Of a stretch of DNA of 64,000 nucleotides, positions 9,002-16,173 are shown piece after piece. The notes beneath the pieces were generated by a model. The model was not told the origin of the DNA. It was given only the letters and a program-made list of their open reading frames with translations, and did no database searches. Position numbers and translations under genes: made by a program. The stretch lies in the NCBI RefSeq assembly GCF_000709345.1, contig NZ_KL448323.1, positions 270,884 through 334,883 of the forward strand. Reading direction: 5' to 3'. Numbering within the stretch: position 1 is the first letter of the stretch; every line of letters begins with the position of its first letter. This stretch comes from Polaromonas glacialis (GTDB lineage Bacteria; Pseudomonadota; Gammaproteobacteria; Burkholderiales; Burkholderiaceae_C).

Positions 9002-9439
9002 ATGTTCAAAAATTTTTCCCTGGCTACATGCGCCGCCGCCATGCTGTTCGCCGCCAGCGGCGCGATGGCGGCACCCGCCGACGATGCCAGGACCCATTTC
9101 CAGGCCATCGGCTCGGGTGACCTGGCCATAGTGATGCGCGGCTACGCCGACCAGGCGCAGTTCAACTGGATCGGGGGCCCGCTGGACGGCACGTATGCCT
9201 CCGCCGACGCCATCCGCGGCGTCTGGGAAAAGTTCACCAAATCGCAAGGTCCGTTGAAAGTCAGCGTTGACAAGCTCGAAGAGTCCGCCAATCCCAAGGG
9301 CGCCACGGTTTCGGCCAATGTGCAGTTTGAAGGCAAGGCGCCCATCAAGGTGCGTTATGTGCTGACCTTCCGCGAGGGCAAGATCGTCAGCGAAACCTGG
9401 CAGATCGACCCCAAGCTGGCCGTGGCCGCAGCGTATTGA
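9002..9439 (+). CDS. Secreted NTF2/SnoaL-like protein
   Basis: This 145-residue protein begins with a signal peptide (hydrophobic core to about residue 20, likely cleaved after AMA). An NTF2-like alpha+beta domain follows (DDARTHFQAIGSGDLAIVM, then FNWIGGPLDGTYASADAIR and FREGKIVSETWQ). NTF2-like domains bind small ligands or act as scaffolds, and no catalytic residues can be assigned. It is the first gene after the ECF promoter, so it is probably a periplasmic member of the ECF regulon. Confidence 0.75.
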   Translation: MFKNFSLATCAAAMLFAASGAMAAPADDARTHFQAIGSGDLAIVMRGYADQAQFNWIGGPLDGTYASADAIRGVWEKFTKSQGPLKVSVDKLEESANPKGATVSANVQFEGKAPIKVRYVLTFREGKIVSETWQIDPKLAVAAAY

Positions 9440-9479
9440 TCGCCCAACCGTACCCTCGAACAACCCACTGGAGCATCCC

Positions 9480-9857
9480 ATGAAAATTTCCCTGCTTATC
9501 GCCACGCTGGCCCTCGGTGCCGCTTCCATGACACTTGCCGTGGCTGCCGATGCACCGGCCAGGCTCAGTGGCGGCGCGCTGGTGGCCGCCAATGGCATGA
9601 CGCTCTACACCTTTGACAACGACAAGGCGGGCAGCGGCAAAAGCGTTTGCAATGGTCCCTGCGCCGGCCTGTGGCCGCCCCTGCTGGCCACTGCGGCCGA
9701 GCAGCCGGCGGGCGACTACAGTGTCGTGATGCGCGACGATGGCGCCCGTCAGCTGGCCTACAAGGGCAAGCCGCTTTATTTTTACAAGGCTGACCAGAAG
9801 GCCGGTGACCGCACGGGTGACAACTTCAAGGACGTCTGGCACATCGTCAAGGAGTGA
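9480..9857 (+). CDS. Secreted COG4315-type repeat protein
   Basis: A 125-residue exported protein with signal peptide (MKISLLIATLALGAASMTLA) and two copies of the short motif typical of the 'secreted repeat' or lipoprotein_15 family: LYTFDND near residue 42 and LYFYKAD near residue 99. A Cys pair (SVCNGPCAGLWPP) is also typical. The function is unknown; members often occur beside ECF sigma genes and redox proteins. A 40-base gap follows the previous gene, and the ECF gene begins 49 bases later, so they are probably co-transcribed. Confidence 0.8.
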   Translation: MKISLLIATLALGAASMTLAVAADAPARLSGGALVAANGMTLYTFDNDKAGSGKSVCNGPCAGLWPPLLATAAEQPAGDYSVVMRDDGARQLAYKGKPLYFYKADQKAGDRTGDNFKDVWHIVKE

Positions 9858-9906
9858 GCGCCGGGCTTTTGTTCTGACAACGCCATACCACCCTCCAGAC
9901 GGCAGC

Positions 9907-10434
9907 GTGCACAACGATCACTCCAACGAGATGGGCAGCGGCCAGCAGGTGCTGGCCTGGGTGCCGCGCCTGCGCCGCTACGCGCGGGCGCTGGCCGGCA
10001 ACCGCGACGATGCCGATGACCTGGTGCAGGACACGCTGGAGCGGGCCTGCGCCAAATCCGGCCTCTGGCACGGCGTGGCCGACATGCGCGCCTGGCTGTT
10101 CGGCATCATGCACAACCTGCATGTGGACGGCATCCGGCGGCCCCGGCTCGCGACCGTGGTGCTGGACGATGACACGCCCGAGGCGCCAGTGGCGCCGACG
10201 CAGGGCGACCGCCTGGCGGTGCTTGACCTGCAGGCCGCGCTGGAGCAGCTTCCGATCGAGCAAAGGGAAATCATGCTGCTGGTGGCGCTGGAGGACATGA
10301 GCTATGCCGAAGTCGCGGCCACGCTGGGCATTCCCATCGGTTCGGTCATGTCCCGGCTGTCGCGCGGACGCGAACGGCTGCGCGCGCTGATGGAAGGCCG
10401 GGCCGAACCCATTCGCCTCAAAGTTGTCAAATGA
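9907..10434 (+). CDS. ECF RNA polymerase sigma factor
   Basis: This 175-residue sigma-70-family protein has only regions 2 and 4. Region 2 contains RYARALAGNRDDADDLVQDT and region 4 LPIEQREIMLLVALEDMSYA, followed by PIGSVMSRLSRGRERLR. The start is uncertain: GTG 9907 and ATG 9931 are both in frame and neither has a strong ribosome binding site. The frame stays open upstream, but that part overlaps the preceding gene. An anti-sigma gene follows 22 bases downstream. It probably recognises the promoter at 8904-8933. Confidence 0.9.
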   Translation: MHNDHSNEMGSGQQVLAWVPRLRRYARALAGNRDDADDLVQDTLERACAKSGLWHGVADMRAWLFGIMHNLHVDGIRRPRLATVVLDDDTPEAPVAPTQGDRLAVLDLQAALEQLPIEQREIMLLVALEDMSYAEVAATLGIPIGSVMSRLSRGRERLRALMEGRAEPIRLKVVK

Positions 10435-10456
10435 GTCGTCAATCTAACAGACCCTT

Positions 10457-11314
10457 ATGAATCCTGTCATGCCCCCACCCCCGCCGGCAGCACCGGTGAC
10501 CGAAGCCGAATTGCAGGCTTATGTCGATCGTCAGCTGACGCCTGAGCGCCAGCGCGAGATCGAGGCTTATTTGTCGAAGCGGCCCGAAGAGGCTCTGCGC
10601 GTGGACACCTACCTGGCGCACAAGCGCGAACTCCGTGGCTTGTTCGATCCGGTGATCGATGAGCCTGTGCCGCAGCGGCTGAGGCGGGCCGCCACGCCGC
10701 GCACGCCCTGGTATCTGCAGCGCCTGGCTGCCGGTGTCGCCATCGCGGTGGTCAGCGGGGCCGCAGGCTGGGGGCTGCGCGGTATCGGCGCCGAGCCCGG
10801 CGACGCGACGCTGGCGCAGCGTGCGCCCGGCGCGATCACCATGGCTTCGGCCACCGGCTTTGCCCAGCGCGCGGCCATCGCGCATGCGGTGTACAGCCCG
10901 GACGCGCGCCGCGCCGTGGAAGTCGGCGCGGACCAGGAAGACCAGCTGGTGACCTGGCTGTCCAAGCGCATGGGCGCTCCCATGAAGCCGCCCCATCTGC
11001 AGGCCCTCGGCTATGCGCTCGATGGCGGCCGGCTGTTGCCCGGTGGTCAGGGACCGGTCGCGCAGTTCATGTACCACGACAGCACGGGGGCCAAGCTGAC
11101 GCTGTACGTTTCCAACGAAGTGGCGCACGCCGACCCGGCAGGGCAGACCGGAAGCAACCGCGAAACGGCCTTCAGCTTTGCCCGGGAAGGCCGGGTCAAC
11201 GTGTTTTACTGGGTCAACGGTCCTTTCGGCTATGCCATCTCCGCCGATGCCGACAAGGCCGAACTGGCCCGGGTATCGGCCGAGGTGTACCGGCAACTGG
11301 GGGCCGTGCGCTGA
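10457..11314 (+). CDS. Transmembrane anti-sigma factor
   Basis: A 285-residue protein beginning with a proline-rich leader, then an anti-sigma helix region (TEAELQAYVDRQLTPERQRE, about 15-34). One membrane span lies at about residues 93-110, followed by a periplasmic domain of about 170 residues. This is the usual plan of membrane anti-sigma factors that hold an ECF sigma until a periplasmic signal arrives. Its place directly after the sigma gene supports the pairing. The signal is not visible; the downstream sulfite dehydrogenase suggests a sulfur or redox stress. Confidence 0.8.
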   Translation: MNPVMPPPPPAAPVTEAELQAYVDRQLTPERQREIEAYLSKRPEEALRVDTYLAHKRELRGLFDPVIDEPVPQRLRRAATPRTPWYLQRLAAGVAIAVVSGAAGWGLRGIGAEPGDATLAQRAPGAITMASATGFAQRAAIAHAVYSPDARRAVEVGADQEDQLVTWLSKRMGAPMKPPHLQALGYALDGGRLLPGGQGPVAQFMYHDSTGAKLTLYVSNEVAHADPAGQTGSNRETAFSFAREGRVNVFYWVNGPFGYAISADADKAELARVSAEVYRQLGAVR

Positions 11315-11445
11315 GTGCGCTGGCGCCCGTCCAAATGGGCCATCAAAGACTACTCCGGATGCGCGTACGCGTTGCCGGCCGTGAAACGCCGCTGCGGCGG
11401 CTTGTGCAACCTGCCGCTTCCCAAAATTTACCGAAAGGCTGACCG

Positions 11446-12855
11446 ATGAATGAAAAACTGAACGATACGCGCCGCGATTTCCTGAAGGTCGCGGTGGCCT
11501 TCCCGGCAGCTACTGCAGCTGCCGTCGCCGCGCCGTGGGCCATGGCCCAGGAGCCTGCCGCCACCGTGGCGCCCACCGCAGGGCCGGACATTGCGCCGGT
11601 GGACCGCGTCTTCATCACCAATGAAGACTCCAACACCATCAGCGTGATCAACCCGATGGGCAACACGGTCGACACCACCATCAACCTCACCAGCTTCGAC
11701 GAGGACGCGCGCCCGCCATTTCGCTTTGTCACCGGCGGCGTCATGCCCACCCATGCCGCGATGATCCACAAGCCGCTTTACCACGGCTGCGTGGACGCGC
11801 ATGGCGCCGTGCCCAACCCCGACGGCACCCTGCTGGCCACCTCGGGGCGCGGCAGCAGCAACATCTACCTGATCGATGCGGTGAACCGCCGCGTCCTCGG
11901 CAATGCCGTCAACCCGCAGGCCGGCCCGACGACCAGCCCGGAGCGCCTGTCCAGCGGCATCCTGCTCGGCCGGGAACCGCATGAGCCGACGTTCACGCGC
12001 AATGGCAAGGAGCTGTGGGTGACCTTGCGCGGCGAAGACCGCATCGCCATTCTGGACGTGGCGCAGGCGACCAGGCAGGCCGGCGGCGAACCCGCCGGCG
12101 CCGTCCGGGGCTATCTGCCCACGCTCAATGGCCCGGCGCAGGTCTGGTTCTCCAAGGACGGCCTGCTGGCATTCGTTATCAGCCAGAAGGTGGCGCAACT
12201 CGAGATCTTCCAGGTCAACCCCGATGCGAAAGGCCATTCAAGGCCCAAGCGCCTGCGGCTGGTGGACCTCGGCATGCAGGACAAGCCGGCCTTCACGCCG
12301 TTTCAGAAGCTCTCGCCCGATGGCAGCCAGATGTGGCTGTCGCACAAGCTGGCTGACGCGGTCTCGATTGTTTCGGTGAAAGACCCCGGCACCGTGCTGG
12401 CGACGCTCGCCCTGGGCGAGATGGCGCGGCCCAATCATCTTGAATTCGTTGACAACGCCGGCGGCCAGGTCACCTACATGAGCCTGGCGCGGGTCGATGA
12501 CGGCGGGCCCAATGGCGCGGCGTCCAGCCGGCTGGCCATCATCGACCGCTCGGTGCCGCTGGCGCAGCAAAAGGTCGTGGGCATGGTGTTCACTGGCGGG
12601 CGCGAAGCCCACGGCCTGTGGACCAACCCGGCCAACAATCTGCTGTATGTGGCCCATGAGCAGGATGAACTGCCCGGCACCGCCCACGCCGGTCAGGTGG
12701 TGTGTTCGGCCTTCGACGTGTCGGCGCCGCTGCAGCCCCGGCTCATCACCCAGATTCCGCTCGGCTCGCTCAAGCTGCCCTCTGGCGAGCTGCGCAACAA
12801 AAAGAGCATCAACCTGGTGTATGTGCGTCCCGGCGCCAAGGGGCAAACCGCATGA
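11446..12855 (+). CDS. Tat-exported YncE-like beta-propeller protein
   Basis: A 469-residue protein with a Tat-type leader (RRDFLK at 9-14, then a hydrophobic Ala-rich core to AMAQ). The rest is a beta-propeller of YVTN/YncE type, with blade signatures such as RVFITNEDSNTISVINP, ELWVTLRGEDRIAILD and NNLLYVAHEQDEL. Such proteins bind DNA, metals or other proteins, or support periplasmic enzymes; no specific role can be read here. Tat export suggests folding before export, possibly with a cofactor. Its stop overlaps the next start (ATGA). Confidence 0.75.
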   Translation: MNEKLNDTRRDFLKVAVAFPAATAAAVAAPWAMAQEPAATVAPTAGPDIAPVDRVFITNEDSNTISVINPMGNTVDTTINLTSFDEDARPPFRFVTGGVMPTHAAMIHKPLYHGCVDAHGAVPNPDGTLLATSGRGSSNIYLIDAVNRRVLGNAVNPQAGPTTSPERLSSGILLGREPHEPTFTRNGKELWVTLRGEDRIAILDVAQATRQAGGEPAGAVRGYLPTLNGPAQVWFSKDGLLAFVISQKVAQLEIFQVNPDAKGHSRPKRLRLVDLGMQDKPAFTPFQKLSPDGSQMWLSHKLADAVSIVSVKDPGTVLATLALGEMARPNHLEFVDNAGGQVTYMSLARVDDGGPNGAASSRLAIIDRSVPLAQQKVVGMVFTGGREAHGLWTNPANNLLYVAHEQDELPGTAHAGQVVCSAFDVSAPLQPRLITQIPLGSLKLPSGELRNKKSINLVYVRPGAKGQTA

Positions 12856-13214
12856 CGGACCACGGCAGCCATCAGCACGCTGGCCGGCGTGGCGGGGCCG
12901 CCAGTGCCTTTGAGTCGGAAATGAATGGGGGCATGGTCCGCATGATGCAAGAGATGCACGCGCCGGGCTACACCGGCCAGCCCGACACGGATTTTCTGGC
13001 CATGATGATTCCGCACCATGCCGGCGCTGTCGAGATGGCGCGCCTGGTGTTGATCCATGGGCGCGACCCGATGGTGCGCCAGCTGGCCGAGGACATCATT
13101 GCCAGCCAGACGGTGGAGATGGCCGCCATGCGCGGGAGAATGGCGGTGTTGCGGGGAGGACCCGATCCGCAGCCCGGCGGCTATCCCGCGCTGGGCGCCG
13201 TGCGCGGCGGTTGA
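12852..13214 (+). CDS. DUF305 family protein
   Basis: A 120-residue helical protein with the DUF305 signature DFLAMMIPHHAGAVEMA and a His-rich N-terminus (DHGSHQHAG). DUF305 proteins are ferritin-like helical bundles often linked to copper or other metal handling. No signal peptide is visible, which is unusual because many relatives are exported. The ATG overlaps the preceding stop by four bases, so translation is probably coupled. The longer frame starting at 12702 overlaps the preceding gene and is not used. Confidence 0.8.
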   Translation: MTDHGSHQHAGRRGGAASAFESEMNGGMVRMMQEMHAPGYTGQPDTDFLAMMIPHHAGAVEMARLVLIHGRDPMVRQLAEDIIASQTVEMAAMRGRMAVLRGGPDPQPGGYPALGAVRGG

Positions 13215-13318
13215 TTCGCACAAACCCGGAAGCGCCGGTAAACACGCGGCGATATGTTCAGGATCAGGGCGCCGCAAGCGCGCACTGAACTCTTTTTACA
13301 ACGACCAGGAGACAAAAA

Positions 13319-14545
13319 ATGACGGACAACCGCACCCCCCATCCCTTGCGTCGCAGGCTGCTTGCCGGCGGCGCCGGCGCACTCGCGGCAGCGGCCTTCA
13401 GCCCGGGCTCTTTTGCTCAGGCTGCCAGCCTGGAGCTGCCTTTTGCCAACGGCAGGCGCAACCTGGTGGCCTACCCGGAAAAGCGGCCCCTGATCGTGCT
13501 GACGTCACGTCCGCCGCAACTGGAGACACCGTTCGAGGTCTTCAACGACGGCCTGGTCACGCCTAACGATGCCTTCTTCGTGCGTTACCACAACGCCGGC
13601 ATTCCAACATCCATTGATGCCGACAAGCATGTCATCAAGATAGGCGGCAATGCCGCAGGCAAGCCCTATGAGTTGACGCTGGCCGATCTGCGCACGCAGT
13701 TCAAGCCCATCGAATACCTGGCGGTCAACCAGTGCTCCGGCAACAGCCGGGGCCACTTTGCGCCGCGCGTGACCGGCGGGCAGCTGTCCAACGGCGCCAT
13801 GGGCAATGCGCGCTGGGTGGGGGTTGCCCTGAAAGATGTGCTGGCCCGTGCCGAACCCAAAAACGGCGCCCGCGAGGTGACTTTCAATGGCCTTGACCTG
13901 GCGCTGTTTGGCGGCGGCGACTTCGTCAAGTCCATCAACATGAACCATGCGATGGATGGCGAAGTCATGATCGCCTACCAGATGAACGGGGCGGACATTC
14001 CGCTGCTCAACGGCTACCCGGTCAAGCTGATCGTGCCGGGCTACTACGGCACCTACTGGGTCAAGCACCTGTCGGAAATCGAGCTGGTGGACCAGACCTT
14101 CGAGGGTTTCTGGATGAAGCCGGCCTACCGCATTCCCGACAACGACTGCGCCTGCGTCGAGCCTGGCGCGGCCCCGGCGGCGACGCGCCCGATTGGCCGC
14201 TTCAATGTGCGCTCCTTCATCACCTCGGTGCAGGACGGCGGCCGGCTTCGGGCTGGCCAGAGCACCGTCGTGCGCGGCATTGCCTTTGACGGCGGCCAGG
14301 GCATCCGCGAAGTAGCGTATTCCAGCGACGGCGGCCAGAGCTGGCGCGGCGCCAGGCTGGGCGCCGACATGGGCCGGTATTCATTCCGTGAGTTCACCTT
14401 CGGCTTGACGCCGGCCAAGGGCCGCCATGACCTGCGCGTGCGCGCCTGGAACCGTTCCGGCCAGAGCCAGCCCTTGCAGGCCTTGTGGCAGCCCGCCGGC
14501 TATATGCGCAACGTGGTCGAGTCCGTCCAGATCACTGCCGTCTGA
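13319..14545 (+). CDS. Sulfite dehydrogenase, molybdopterin subunit (SorA-like)
   Basis: This 408-residue protein belongs to the sulfite oxidase family. It has a Tat leader (LRRRLLAGGAGALAAAAF) and the molybdenum-ligand cysteine C139 in NQCSGNSRGHF. The C-terminal dimerisation domain runs through VRSFITSVQDGGRLRAGQ and IREVAYSSDGGQSWRGA. These enzymes oxidise sulfite to sulfate in the periplasm and pass electrons to a cytochrome c. The next gene encodes such a cytochrome 10 bases downstream. GGAG lies upstream of the ATG. Methionine-sulfoxide reductase MsrP is a relative, but the length and the cytochrome partner favour sulfite dehydrogenase. Confidence 0.85.
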   Translation: MTDNRTPHPLRRRLLAGGAGALAAAAFSPGSFAQAASLELPFANGRRNLVAYPEKRPLIVLTSRPPQLETPFEVFNDGLVTPNDAFFVRYHNAGIPTSIDADKHVIKIGGNAAGKPYELTLADLRTQFKPIEYLAVNQCSGNSRGHFAPRVTGGQLSNGAMGNARWVGVALKDVLARAEPKNGAREVTFNGLDLALFGGGDFVKSINMNHAMDGEVMIAYQMNGADIPLLNGYPVKLIVPGYYGTYWVKHLSEIELVDQTFEGFWMKPAYRIPDNDCACVEPGAAPAATRPIGRFNVRSFITSVQDGGRLRAGQSTVVRGIAFDGGQGIREVAYSSDGGQSWRGARLGADMGRYSFREFTFGLTPAKGRHDLRVRAWNRSGQSQPLQALWQPAGYMRNVVESVQITAV

Positions 14546-14555
14546 AAGGAAGACC

Positions 14556-14891
14556 ATGAACCAGAAACAAACCCGCAAGGCGGTTGCCGTGCTGCTGATG
14601 CTGGGCGCCGCAGCGCTGGCCAACGCCGCTTCCAAGACCATTGAACTGCCGTCCGATGGCGTGCAGCTCAAGGCCAGCAGCCTGCCGGGCTATGCCAAAG
14701 CCCAGGCGCTCTGTGTTGCCTGCCATTCGGCCGAGTACATGCAGTACCAGCCCGCCTCGGCGCCTCGCCCTTACTGGGAAGCCATGGTCAAGCGCATGAA
14801 GGGGGTGTTCAATGCGCCTGTGGACGATGCCGACATTCCCCTGATCGTCGATTACCTTGCCAAGACCTACGGCAGCGAGCAGTCGAAATAG
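14556..14891 (+). CDS. Cytochrome c subunit of sulfite dehydrogenase (SorB-like)
   Basis: A 111-residue exported monohaem cytochrome c. It has a signal peptide to about residue 24 (ALANA) and one haem site, C53-V-A-C56-H57. Candidate distal methionines lie in EAMVKRMKGVF. A strong ribosome binding site (AAAGGAAG) precedes ATG 14556, 10 bases after sorA ends. The size and position match the electron-accepting subunit of SorAB. It is the last gene of the ECF cluster, followed by a weak hairpin and the IS element. Confidence 0.85.
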   Translation: MNQKQTRKAVAVLLMLGAAALANAASKTIELPSDGVQLKASSLPGYAKAQALCVACHSAEYMQYQPASAPRPYWEAMVKRMKGVFNAPVDDADIPLIVDYLAKTYGSEQSK

Positions 14892-14914
14892 CGCGTCGAA
14901 ATAAAGCGTCAAAC

Positions 14915-14940
14915 AGCCGGCGGCTTGTCCCGGCTTCTTT
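14915..14940 (+). terminator. Weak terminator after sorB-like gene
   Basis: Arms AGCCGG and CCGGCT with a nine-base loop, followed by TCTTT. The stem is short and the T-run interrupted. Confidence 0.4.
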
Positions 14941-14960
14941 GCTCAAGCTGATTGAAACGC

Positions 14961-16011
14961 TAGAGCAGAATCATCCTGACTGGCAATAGCCGCAGTGGCG
15001 AACGTAGCGCTCGCACTCCTCGGGAGGAAACCTGTCCAGCAGCGAACCGATGGCGCTCCAGAGCGTTTCGAGCGTGCGGGCCTGGGCGCTGCGCAGCAGC
15101 GTCTTGCGCTTGGAGAACACCTGCTCGATCGGGTTGAAGTCCGGGCTGTACGGCGGCAGGTAGCGCCGCGCCGCGCCCGCAGCTTCAATGGCCGGCTTGA
15201 CGCCGGCGACCTTATGAGAGCTCAGGTTGTCCATCACGACGATGTCGCCGGCGCGCAACTCGGGCACCAAGAATTGCTCGATCCAGGCCACAAAGGCATG
15301 ACCATTGATCGGCCCGTCGAGCACCAGCGGCGCCAGCAGGCCTTCGTTGCTCAACGCGCAGACAAACGTCGTCGTGTGCCAGTGACCGCACGGCGCATAG
15401 CCCAGGCAGCGCTCGCCCCTGGGCGAGCGGCCCCAGGTCGGTGTCACGTTGGTCGCGGCCCACGTTTCATCGAGAAAGATCAGCCGCCCGCTGGCCGGCC
15501 AAGCTTGTTCAGCGGCCCAGTCCGCGCGCGCCTGCGCGACGTCGCTTCGCTTTTGCTCGGCAGCATGCACCGTCTTTTTTTTTCGCGTCAGCCCCAGCCG
15601 GGCCAGCGTCTTGCCCATCGCTGTCGGCCCGACTTCGATGCCGTGCTCGGACCGCACTCACTGGCACAACTGCACCAGCGTCTGCTCGGGCGCCAGGGCG
15701 ACTTGCGCCAATAGCGGCGCCTTCAGCCCGGCCAGGCGCAGCGGCACATGGTTGTGCTGCGCTCCAGCGCTGGCCTGACCGAGCCGCTCATGGCGCGAAC
15801 GCACCCGCGACACGTAGGCCTGGCTGACACCAAAGCGCTCAGCCACTACCCGAAGCCGCCCCTTTGCGGCCAACACGCGATCCCGCAAATCCTGCGCATA
15901 AGCTTTGCCGCATCGCCAAGACATCATTCTTGTCTCCAAATCGGGCCTTGACCACACTTTCCCCGCCCAAGTTCCTCTGTCTTCTTTGCTAGTCTGCACG
16001 GAGCCGCTCTA
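14961..16011 (-). mobile_element. IS630-family insertion sequence (about 1.05 kb)
   Basis: The ends share an imperfect inverted repeat of about 20 bases: TAGAGCAGAATCATCCTGAC on the left and TAGAGCGGCTCCGTGCAGAC on the right read inward, 14 of 20 matching. Both ends carry TA, the IS630 target duplication. The single transposase frame is on the minus strand and has a nonsense codon. It sits just after the sulfite dehydrogenase genes and interrupts no recognisable gene. Confidence 0.85.
14971..15927 (-). pseudogene. IS630 transposase broken by in-frame TGA
   Basis: Read from ATG 15927 (GGAG upstream), the N-terminal half has a helix-turn-helix (VVAERFGVSQAYVSRVRSR) and reaches a TGA at 15658-15660. 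The same frame continues to 14971 with the DDE nuclease: [19 protein letters not shown] and [14 protein letters not shown] give the Asp, Asp and Glu. Relatives have Trp where the stop lies (LCxWV), so one TGG-to-TGA change explains it. The upper part alone lacks the nuclease. A downstream GTG restart at 15657 is possible but would lack the DNA-binding half. Confidence 0.85.
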
Positions 16012-16037
16012 AAATTTTTTGGCTGGAACGCTGATGA

Positions 16038-16077
16038 TTGGCAGTTGGCAGTTGGCAGTTGGCAGTTGGCAGTTGGC
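16038..16077 (+). repeat. Heptanucleotide tandem repeat (TTGGCAG)5
   Basis: Five exact copies of TTGGCAG (16038-16072) plus a partial TTGGC. They lie between the right end of the IS element and the nuclease gene. Further on, ACATGT occurs twice with a three-base spacer (about 16118-16132). Confidence 0.9.
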
Positions 16078-16173
16078 TCGTGAGGAGACAGGGCGAGCAA
16101 AGTTCTTCATGTGCTTGACATGTTGGACATGTAAAAAAGCGCCCTCGGTTTCAACTTCAGTAAAGACAAAAAT

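Noticed and set aside
15658..15660. In-frame TGA as selenocysteine or programmed read-through in the transposase
   Set aside because: No selenocysteine insertion structure or known read-through signal was seen, and the family has Trp here, so a nonsense mutation is simpler.
14995..15714. Plus-strand frame over the IS630 element
   Set aside because: It is antisense to the transposase, whose DDE motifs settle the strand.
16038..16077. Tandem TTGGCAG units as a CRISPR array
   Set aside because: Units are seven bases with no spacers, and no cas gene is present. It is a microsatellite.
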